Positions 13,938 to 19,600 of a stretch of DNA of 21,173 nt are shown here, one piece after another (within the stretch, counting starts at the first letter, position 1; each line of letters starts with the position of its first letter). Source of the DNA: a virus; IMG/VR virus record IMGVR_UViG_3300042556_000100, positions 1 through 21,173 of that record; one strand, written 5' to 3'. Made by a program: the position numbers and the translations under genes. The notes beneath the pieces are model-generated. The model did not search any database, was not told where the DNA came from, and saw only the letters and a list, made by a program, of their open reading frames with translations.

Positions 13938-14804
13938 CTACAAGTTCTTTATTACTGTGACGTTTGTATTCCCCTGGAAAGTTAATCCAGTTCCAGCGGT
14001 CCATGTGGCATCTACTGCTCTAGCACGAATAGTCAGGGGAGAAGCAGTTTGGTCAAATGCGTTTGAACCAACAAAAGCTGTTTGCGCTGCAAAGCAGCTA
14101 ACTGAAGTTAATCCTAAATTGTAAGAAAATGCATAACTACCAACGCTAGTAACACTGTTTGGTATAGTCAGCGTGGTGAGTGAGTTGTTAGCAAATGAAT
14201 TACCGCCAATGGTTGTAACACTGTTGCCTATGGTCACAGCAGTTAGCCCGAGGCCTGGAAAAGCACTAGCAGGAATATTTGTCATGTTTATGTTTACAGA
14301 AACAAGTGGGTTGTTACCAAATGCATATAAACCGAGGCTGGTAACATTGTTGGGTATGGTCACTGCAGTGAGATCATTGTTATTGAATGCATAATTACCA
14401 ATGCTTGTGACACTGGCAGGAATAGTGAGTTCAGTTAATTGATTTTTTGCAAACGCATAATTTCCAATACTCTGTACGCTGTTTCCAATCGTTGCTGTGG
14501 CTAAACTTGTGCATCCATAGAAGGCTTGACTACCAATGGCAGTTACGCTGTTTGGAATGGTTATTGTGGAAAGACTAGTGCAATAATAGAAGGCTTGACT
14601 ACCAATGGCAGTTACGCTGTTGTTGTTTGCAAAAATAACAGAGGCGACAGTAGCTTCGTTTTTAACCCAACTATTGGGTATATCCCCTGTAATTGTTGAT
14701 CCGACCTGTACGCCAGAGGAGTTGAAGGCTTTCGAGGTGGTGATGGGTGCTTCGCCAATTTTGAGTATATTTTGCACCCCCAACCCCAATGAAAGTCTTG
14801 GCAT
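13938..14804 (-). CDS. BspA-type leucine-rich repeat protein in the virion operon (288 aa)
   Basis: From ATG 14804 (an in-frame TTG at 14819 directly follows a stop), the first 55 residues (PRLSLGLGVQNILKIGEAPI...) look like a phage attachment segment. Residues about 62-256 then hold nine LRR_5 units of the pattern S-V-T-x-I-G-x-x-A-F-x-x-C/N-x-x-L-x-x-[IV]-x-[IL]-P-N, period 23. The last 32 residues (beta-rich, ending NTNVTVIKNL) cap the solenoid. BspA-like repeats are binding modules known from surface proteins of bacteria and protists, so a receptor-binding or virion decoration role is plausible. There is no signal peptide, which argues against secretion by Sec. Two neighbouring units are nearly identical at DNA level. 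No good Shine-Dalgarno is visible. Confidence 0.78.
   Translation of the reverse strand: MPRLSLGLGVQNILKIGEAPITTSKAFNSSGVQVGSTITGDIPNSWVKNEATVASVIFANNNSVTAIGSQAFYYCTSLSTITIPNSVTAIGSQAFYGCTSLATATIGNSVQSIGNYAFAKNQLTELTIPASVTSIGNYAFNNNDLTAVTIPNNVTSLGLYAFGNNPLVSVNINMTNIPASAFPGLGLTAVTIGNSVTTIGGNSFANNSLTTLTIPNSVTSVGSYAFSYNLGLTSVSCFAAQTAFVGSNAFDQTASPLTIRARAVDATWTAGTGLTFQGNTNVTVIKNL
14517..14552 (-). repeat. 36-bp direct repeat in the LRR gene, copy 1
   Basis: These 36 bases are identical to 14586-14621 and lie exactly 69 bases (23 codons, one LRR unit) from them. They encode most of an NSVTAIGSQAFY unit. Confidence 0.93.
14586..14621 (-). repeat. 36-bp direct repeat in the LRR gene, copy 2
   Basis: Identical to 14517-14552. 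The flanking unit halves differ (YYCTSLSTITI versus YGCTSLATATI in protein), so only part of the unit is conserved between the copies. Confidence 0.93.
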
Positions 14805-14866
14805 ATAATTAAAATGCAATCATCCGCCAGGGAATAGAACCTTGAGCGGTATGACTGCTGATATAA

Positions 14867-15106
14867 TTAACCAGCTATGTACCCAATCACTCGGCCAGTT
14901 CCAGCCGTGTAGCTGTTGAACTCGCCGTAAATGATATTGCCAGAACCAATCGTAATGCCTGTAAGAGTACCATCAAATTTACCGCTAATCGTGCTAAATG
15001 TGGTATTTTCAAGCATCTGGATTGCCCAATAGCCTGGTGTAGCTGTTCCTTGCGTCCCTACGGAAAATCCGTATTGAGCCTGGAATTTATCTAATGCGCG
15101 TGACAT
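14867..15106 (-). CDS. Small virion-operon protein of unknown function (79 aa)
   Basis: The protein begins with a short charged helix (SRALDKFQAQYGF) and is then Gly/Thr/Ser-rich and beta-like (ENTTFSTISGKFDGTLTGITIGS), ending in a Tyr/Gly-rich tail. It starts by sharing one base with the upstream stop (TAATG), so translation is coupled. There is no signal peptide, cysteine or membrane helix. The order after the capsid protein (several small beta-rich proteins) suggests a head or neck accessory, but I recognise no family. It is followed by 47 intergenic bases before the LRR gene. Confidence 0.65.
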   Translation of the reverse strand: MSRALDKFQAQYGFSVGTQGTATPGYWAIQMLENTTFSTISGKFDGTLTGITIGSGNIIYGEFNSYTAGTGRVIGYIAG

Positions 15107-15300
15107 TAGGTGTGCAGGGCAATTCTGTAAGAAGTGCCGTTAAGGGTCACGTTCAAGGAAGCAGGAGCGGTTGCAACAGTATTAACTGTGCCACCGCTGG
15201 AGCTTGCCGTAAACTCAATGACGTTGGTGAAGTTGGCTCCGTCAATTCGGATAGCCTTGTTCTTCGCTCTAACTGGACTGCGTTGAAACTCATTAGCCAT
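15106..15300 (-). CDS. Small beta-rich virion-operon protein (64 aa)
   Basis: ATG at 15300 is chosen over an upstream in-frame start at 15330 because AAGGAG lies 8 bases before it, whereas the longer form overlaps the preceding gene. The 64-residue product starts ANEFQRSPVRAKNKAIRIDG, a positively charged segment, and continues with strands (VIEFTASSSGGTVNTVAT, then LNVTLNGTSYRIAL). LNVTLNGTSYRIALHT resembles the cap of the fibre-like protein (IRIGSTAYQIPYYN). It has no signal peptide or cysteine. A small head-decoration or neck role is possible; no family is recognised. Confidence 0.65.
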   Translation of the reverse strand: MANEFQRSPVRAKNKAIRIDGANFTNVIEFTASSSGGTVNTVATAPASLNVTLNGTSYRIALHT

Positions 15301-15304
15301 ATTG

Positions 15305-15586
15305 TTAATCTCCTTTGCGACTCCAGGCACGTTTCACTTGATCCGCGCTGAACTCGCTTTTGAATCTACTGCCAAGTTTTTGTTCCTGGCGGTAGTACCC
15401 CTTCATAATATTTGTTTTATTAGACCCAAGTGGGTTGTCGAGGGGATCGCCAACACCAACAAGAGCCAAACGTTGTGGGACAGTAAACCGCTTCAGATAC
15501 TTAGGGACCGAGTCCCTTTCAGCTACTGATTTTTCCAGTTCAACGACTGAACCATTTCTGGTATCGGTGTACTGGTAAATCGGCAT
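15305..15586 (-). CDS. FmdB-like protein lacking its zinc-binding cysteines (93 aa)
   Basis: The start MPIYQYTDTRNGSVVELEKSV matches the start of FmdB zinc-ribbon proteins (MPIYEY..C..CG), and the D-x-x-P-x-x-x-x-R-x-x-V spacing that normally holds the CPxCG pair follows. However, the protein has no cysteine at all, so it cannot bind zinc in that way. The C-terminal half (DNPLGSNKTNIMKGYYRQEQ, then FSADQVKRAWSRKG) is basic and polar. Its TAATG junction couples it to the preceding gene. The place among head genes suggests a virion or assembly role rather than transcription control. The FmdB relation is a pattern match by eye. Confidence 0.65.
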   Translation of the reverse strand: MPIYQYTDTRNGSVVELEKSVAERDSVPKYLKRFTVPQRLALVGVGDPLDNPLGSNKTNIMKGYYRQEQKLGSRFKSEFSADQVKRAWSRKGD

Positions 15587-15957
15587 TAGCTGTAGTTCTC
15601 CTCGTCGGCCTGCTTCGCCAGCTCACGCATTTTGTCCTCTTCAGACATGTCGTTCTCTTCGTTATTCTCGGACTCGCCTTCAATCATGGCCTCATTGACC
15701 TTGATGTGAGCTACTCCGTTCTTAACCATTTGAACAACACCGCTGAGTTCAACTTCATCACCTTCAGAAGGAGGAACGTTGTCTCCGCCATCATTAACTT
15801 CAAGCATCGACAATGGCAGCATGACCATGCCTTTAGACATTTTCATTCCGCCACCTTTATTCATTCCTTCTTTCATTTGATCTCCGTTGGAAGAGGCTGG
15901 GGAGGTTTTACCCTCCCCAGCTTTCCGAGGACCCATAGCGATTACTAGGGTTCCCAT
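15586..15957 (-). CDS. Acidic-tailed protein following the capsid gene (123 aa)
   Basis: The start is either ATG 15957, 8 bases after the capsid-gene stop, or ATG 15936 (MGPRKAGEGK); neither has a clear ribosome binding site, and the coordinate given is the longer form. The middle is Met/Gly/Lys-rich (EGMNKGGGMKMSKGMVMLPL). A beta segment follows (GDEVELSGVVQMVKNGVAHIKVNEAMI), and the last 35 residues are very acidic (Glu/Asp/Asn-rich). There is no signal peptide or cysteine. Position directly after the major capsid protein is typical of head accessory or decoration proteins, but the family is not recognised. Confidence 0.65.
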   Translation of the reverse strand: MGTLVIAMGPRKAGEGKTSPASSNGDQMKEGMNKGGGMKMSKGMVMLPLSMLEVNDGGDNVPPSEGDEVELSGVVQMVKNGVAHIKVNEAMIEGESENNEENDMSEEDKMRELAKQADEENYS

Positions 15958-15965
15958 TTAATTGT

Positions 15966-16994
15966 TTAGCTGTAGTTCGACTTCGCGAAGATCGCGCGGA
16001 AGAACGTAGTATCCAATTGTTTGGCAGCATAGAACGTCTTAAAGGACGCCACTACGCGTTGGCCGTAAGGATCGGATTTATCAGCAGCGTCAAGGATCGT
16101 GACCTTCGGTGCGAAGGGCGAGCCAGAGGCAACAACTGAGTTCAGGCTGGGAACTCCAAAGGAGTTTCCGCCCAAGAGCAAGTTGCCGTAGACAGCAGCA
16201 GATGCCGTAGCAGCGTTAGCCACACCAGCAGCAGCAGTTGCAAAGGTCTGAACGTTGGTGCTGGAAACGACTTTGCAGCCGAACAGCGAACCGATTTCAC
16301 CTTTGAAGATGGCTTCAGGGTTCGAGTAGCTCGAAACCTTCAACCAATCGTCATCCTGCTGGAGGTCACGAATGACCGCAGGGTGAGCGACAAGGACGTA
16401 AGAATCCTTGATCTTGGGCGCACGGCTGATGAACAACGAAGTCGCGCCGTCGAGCAAGTCGGTGGCGGTGATTGCGCTGTTAGCAACAGAGCTGGTCGCG
16501 AAGGTCGTGCCGTTTGTGCCACTTTGGGCATAACGAGCATACGACTTCGTGGCAACGTTTGTGCCAGTCGAGGTGGAAGAATCCTGGATCAGCGCGCGGT
16601 GACACAGAGTGTCCGCATGCAGAGCAGCGTCTTCACCCAACTGCTTGGTGGCCTGGGCGAGGTGGTTGAACAATTCCGTCGCGAGCAATACGTCCGTGAG
16701 GACGACCTGACTGCCGTACTGCTGGAGGGTCGCTTCAACTGTGGACAGGGTCAACTGACGTTGATCCGAGCCATCGCTAACAGTCGTGCCTTCCGACAGA
16801 CCAACAATGCTGCTGATCGAAGGATTATCAAATTTGAAGAAGCGGATGGTACGATTTCCGCCGGTTTTCGAAGGATACGCCACCTTCATTGCAAACTGCT
16901 CCATTTGGAGCAGGGGGAGCGCACGTTCCAAGAGCATCTTGGAGAAGTACGTCTGGAACTGTGCAGAGACAGATCCTGTAGTTACATTAGCCAT
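15966..16994 (-). CDS. Major capsid protein, N4-gp56 family
   Basis: This 342-residue protein has the N4-gp56 family profile. The N-terminal arm (VTTGSVSAQFQTYFSKMLLE) is followed by LPLLQMEQFAMKVAYPSKTGGNRTIRFFKFD, then the family-typical helix ATLQQYGSQVVLTDVLLATE and LAQATKQLGEDAALHADTLC (about 88-130), then DSYVLVAHPAVIRDLQQDDDW in the middle. Members are HK97-fold capsid subunits. The length is close to that of usual members. A clear AAAGGAAA site lies about 8 bases before the ATG. The gene follows the scaffolding gene after a 33-base gap, the canonical order. It has one cysteine and a Ser/Ala-rich insertion around 140-170. I regard this as the most secure structural assignment of the window. 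Confidence 0.9.
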   Translation of the reverse strand: MANVTTGSVSAQFQTYFSKMLLERALPLLQMEQFAMKVAYPSKTGGNRTIRFFKFDNPSISSIVGLSEGTTVSDGSDQRQLTLSTVEATLQQYGSQVVLTDVLLATELFNHLAQATKQLGEDAALHADTLCHRALIQDSSTSTGTNVATKSYARYAQSGTNGTTFATSSVANSAITATDLLDGATSLFISRAPKIKDSYVLVAHPAVIRDLQQDDDWLKVSSYSNPEAIFKGEIGSLFGCKVVSSTNVQTFATAAAGVANAATASAAVYGNLLLGGNSFGVPSLNSVVASGSPFAPKVTILDAADKSDPYGQRVVASFKTFYAAKQLDTTFFRAIFAKSNYS

Positions 16995-17027
16995 TTTATT
17001 ATTTTCCTTTTAAACAACTAACCTATT

Positions 17028-17993
17028 TTACGATCTATCCGCCTCTGCTGCCATTTTCATCAATTCACGACCTTGCTCCTCCGAGGAGAGTTCGTGAAAA
17101 GCTTTAACGCGAGCAGGGCCAGAAGGTTGACCGCTTGCAGGTGTCGTTGCCTTTCTTAGTTGAGTCAATTCAGACTCATACTTTGCAATCTTCTTTTCCA
17201 AGTCAGAGGCAGCGTCCGCCTTGAGCCTCATCTTTGCCAATCCTACAGCATCATTGATTCCGTTAGGATAGTTCCTAAGAATCGCGTGTTGCTGTAACAA
17301 GGTCGATACTGCTTTGTAGAGATTGGTCGAAGAATCCTTTAATTCTGGATTCGCTTCGACTTCTCGCAAAAGGTTTTGGTCCCAGGCATTCTTCCATTCC
17401 GCTTGCGCCTTCTGCTCGGTATCTCTCTTGCCAGCAGTTTCAATCTCGTTGGCCTTGCTTTCAGCGAGTTTTGCAAGATCATCACGGCCTTCGTCACGAT
17501 AGCTTTTTGCGGCTTCGCGATAGTCATCCGCGCTAAACTTGCTAGAACTTGCCTCTGTCTTTGCTGGAGAAGCTTCTTGACCAGCCCTTGCAGTCTTGGC
17601 TGCTTCAATGGCTTCTCTCTCAGCCTGGAGTCTTGCACGTTCCGCTTTGACATCGTCCCACTCTTTGGCGAGTCGAGACTGTGCCTTTTGGTACTTGCTT
17701 TGCTTCTTTTCGGAAGCTGACTCTGACTTGGGTTCATCAGATTGCGTTGTTAAAGAGCTTGTTGATGTAGTTTCAGTCTTAGGGACTTCATCTACCACCG
17801 CATCGTTCGATGTGGATTTTGGTTCGGCGTTTTCTGGAGTCGTAGGTTTCTCCGAGCTATCACTACTTTCAACCTCCTGCTTAACTTCTTTAGTAGCCTC
17901 AACATTATCTTCTGGTACTTCATCTAACCCAGCGTCAAATGCTGCTGCTATCTTCAGCATATCAAGTTCAGTTGGTTCTTTGGAATCCGCCAT
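17028..17993 (-). CDS. Capsid scaffolding protein (acidic coiled coil, 321 aa)
   Basis: The N-terminal 85 residues are acidic and disordered (Glu/Asp/Ser/Thr-rich). They are followed by a long charged helical region (about 95-285) with repeated Lys/Glu/Ala heptads (KQSKYQKAQSRLAKEWDDVK, ERARLQAEREAIEAAKTARA), and a short C-terminal segment with GPARVKAFHELSSEEQGREL that could bind the capsid protein. Such composition, the position immediately before the major capsid gene and the absence of cysteine, signal peptide or catalytic motif are the hallmarks of phage scaffolding proteins, which guide procapsid assembly and leave it before packaging. AAAGG lies 8 bases before the ATG. No serine-protease triad was seen, so it does not look like a fused protease. 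Confidence 0.82.
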   Translation of the reverse strand: MADSKEPTELDMLKIAAAFDAGLDEVPEDNVEATKEVKQEVESSDSSEKPTTPENAEPKSTSNDAVVDEVPKTETTSTSSLTTQSDEPKSESASEKKQSKYQKAQSRLAKEWDDVKAERARLQAEREAIEAAKTARAGQEASPAKTEASSSKFSADDYREAAKSYRDEGRDDLAKLAESKANEIETAGKRDTEQKAQAEWKNAWDQNLLREVEANPELKDSSTNLYKAVSTLLQQHAILRNYPNGINDAVGLAKMRLKADAASDLEKKIAKYESELTQLRKATTPASGQPSGPARVKAFHELSSEEQGRELMKMAAEADRS

Positions 17994-18042
17994 GTTGACC
18001 CTTTCTTACACCGCCACTCAGGGAGTCATTCTGAATAGCAGG

Positions 18043-18366
18043 TTAATTGACAGCAGGTTCATCGGCCCCATCCCTACTGTCGAGGATGGGCGAGTTTTGT
18101 TTGGGGCTGCATAACGACTCAATTGTCGCCACACAACCTCGAAATCCTTTAGCATATCCACAAGCCTCTGCAAGTGAATCCGCATTTTTCTCTACTGCGG
18201 AGGCATTTTGGCGTAAAGTAAGGTTTAAAAGGATCAGACTAAGCTTCTTGCCAGTTAGACTTCCAAGGAATCCAGTTAACGCTCTTTCATCCTCTGCTTC
18301 CCACTTAGGCTCGTCTACCCACTCTTGGTGGCGAATAAAGGCCATAATTGCGCGTAGTCTTCTCAT
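18043..18366 (-). CDS. Small protein of unknown function between methyltransferase and scaffold (107 aa)
   Basis: The start overlaps the methyltransferase stop as ATGA; an internal Met at residue 8 is an alternative. The protein is mixed helical: charged N-terminus (MRRLRAIMAFIRHQEWVDEP), then EAEDERALTGFLGSLTGKKLS, then LNLTLRQNASAVEKNADSLA, and a short helix FRGCVATIESLCSPKQ. It has three cysteines, one within ACGYAKG. The W-x-x-E-D-x-x-A-L and A-C-G-Y-A-x-G-F-R-G pattern looks like small accessory proteins that precede scaffold genes in related short-tailed phages, but this is only an impression. No membrane or signal features. It separates the methyltransferase from the scaffolding gene by a 49-base gap. 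Confidence 0.6.
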   Translation of the reverse strand: MRRLRAIMAFIRHQEWVDEPKWEAEDERALTGFLGSLTGKKLSLILLNLTLRQNASAVEKNADSLAEACGYAKGFRGCVATIESLCSPKQNSPILDSRDGADEPAVN

Positions 18367-18893
18367 ACTATGTACCCCCAGCTATCGCCTTGGAATAGTG
18401 CCAAGTAATCGCCTTTGAAAGTCTCTGAGAGTGCCTGCCTTACTGCTGGAAGGCTAAAGTCGTGGCCTGTCATGCATCCACCCTTTCTTAGCTTCGGTAA
18501 CCATCCCTTGATGTCGGCAACCGCGCCTTCGTACCTATGATCTCCATCGACATAAACCATGTCCAACTCTCCATCCTTAAAGAACTGGAGCGCGTCTAGG
18601 CTTTTACCCCTGCTGTATAAAACATTCATTAGTGAAGATGTGCGCTTATGGAATGCTTCAAAAACATCTTCCATTGGGCATTGGTTGCTTGCCACATCGT
18701 TCGGATCGTACCCATTCTCCCAAGGATCTACTGCCAATACTTCTTTAAAATGATCAGCTAGTACCACAGTACCTTCGCCACTATACGACCCAATCTCAAC
18801 ACACTTACCAATCGCGCCATTCTGATTTGCCCACTTACAAAGTTTTGCCAAGCCTTCAGCTTGGAATGCATCGCGCATTACTGGTACTGCCAT
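18363..18893 (-). CDS. Class I SAM-dependent methyltransferase (Methyltransf_24-like, 176 aa)
   Basis: From ATG 18893 (a TTG four codons upstream is possible), the fold is a classical Rossmann methyltransferase. VEIGSYSGEGT (32-42) is motif I for SAM binding, VDPW (55-58) gives the acidic strand-2 residue Asp56, DMVYVDGDHRYEG (111-123) is the motif IV-like strand, and GGCMTGHDF (138-146) is the later strand and loop. This DxVYVDGDHxYEG form is typical of the Methyltransf_24 family, whose members often act on sugars or small metabolites rather than on DNA. There is no DNA-methyltransferase DPPY/NPPY motif or target-recognition domain, so it is not an obvious restriction-evasion enzyme. It lies 37 bases after the previous gene and overlaps the next by ATGA. 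The substrate is unknown. Confidence 0.85.
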   Translation of the reverse strand: MAVPVMRDAFQAEGLAKLCKWANQNGAIGKCVEIGSYSGEGTVVLADHFKEVLAVDPWENGYDPNDVASNQCPMEDVFEAFHKRTSSLMNVLYSRGKSLDALQFFKDGELDMVYVDGDHRYEGAVADIKGWLPKLRKGGCMTGHDFSLPAVRQALSETFKGDYLALFQGDSWGYIV

Positions 18894-18930
18894 CCGCCAA
18901 TACAAGCGGATGTAGCTATAAAGTCAAAGC

Positions 18931-19599
18931 TTAAATTAGCTTCTGATTGCTAGGGGCGAGGGAGTTGTTGCGAGGCTGTCTAGGCATGCGGTTCATGCGA
19001 CGAGTTCCGCCTGCCACCTGGGAGAAGCTTCTGGCTGGACCAGCAGGAGCTGCGAGGTTCTGAACTGCTTGGTTCATGTCTTGATTCCTGCGCATTCCCT
19101 GCTGAAGCATTTGGTTGTAGTTCTGCATCTGTGGCATTTGTGGTGGAGGAGTTCTTCTGGACTCTTGAACTCTTGGATTTTCATTTAGTGTCCTAACTAA
19201 TTCCATTCTTTTATTAATTTCGTCTTGTGATGGGATCGGCTCCATTTGAGTAATGTTTGAACCTGCTTGTGGCATCGCGCTTCCAGTTGTTGCAATGGGT
19301 TGGTTGGGAGCTTGGTAATTTGGCCCACCAGGTACGCTTTGACGCATTGCCATTGCTTCTTCTAGAGCCTGCCTTCTATCTGGAGTAAGATTACGCATTT
19401 GTTCTGCTGAAATTCCTGTTCCACCAATTGGCATTAGACCTGGCATTTCACCTCGCGCTTGGCGATCTGCTACCAATTGCGCAAGTGTGTTGAAGTAATC
19501 TTGATTTCGCATTAAGGATGAAAAATTAGGATTTTGCACCATGTCCATTGGACTCATGGTTGTTCCTGCTGAAGTTGTGGTTTTGGGTTTGGTTGCCAT
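18931..19599 (-). CDS. Gln/Pro/Met-rich linker protein after portal (222 aa)
   Basis: The protein starts one base after the portal stop (TAA-T-ATG), so it is coupled to it. It opens with a Lys/Thr segment (ATKPKTTTSAGTTMSPMDMV), then a short helical region with MRNQDYFNTLAQLVADRQAR, then long low-complexity stretches of Gln, Pro, Asn and Met (for example PPPQMPQMQNYNQMLQQGMR) and a basic Arg/Pro-rich end. The composition suggests a disordered virion protein or chaperone-like partner of the portal or scaffold. No enzymatic motif, signal peptide or membrane helix is visible. The family is not recognised, and low complexity limits comparison. Confidence 0.65.
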   Translation of the reverse strand: MATKPKTTTSAGTTMSPMDMVQNPNFSSLMRNQDYFNTLAQLVADRQARGEMPGLMPIGGTGISAEQMRNLTPDRRQALEEAMAMRQSVPGGPNYQAPNQPIATTGSAMPQAGSNITQMEPIPSQDEINKRMELVRTLNENPRVQESRRTPPPQMPQMQNYNQMLQQGMRRNQDMNQAVQNLAAPAGPARSFSQVAGGTRRMNRMPRQPRNNSLAPSNQKLI

Positions 19600-19600
19600 A

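Noticed and set aside
13909-14004. N-terminal extension of the sulfotransferase to an ATG at 14004
   Set aside because: The extra 32 residues are the LRR gene read in another frame, and the PAPS loop normally lies very near the N-terminus, as it does from ATG 13908.
11548-14804. Diversity-generating retroelement acting on the fibre or LRR gene
   Set aside because: No reverse transcriptase, no template repeat with adenine-specific differences, and the 36-bp copies are identical rather than A-mutated.
16383-17021. Long plus-strand open frame (212 codons) opposite the capsid gene
   Set aside because: It is the mirror of the strongly supported N4-gp56 capsid gene; its Arg/Gly/Val-rich translation has no domain-like features or ribosome binding site.
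17596-18114. Plus-strand open frame of 172 codons opposite the scaffold gene
   Set aside because: Ser/Leu-rich translation typical of the antisense of an acidic Lys/Glu coiled-coil gene, with no start signals.
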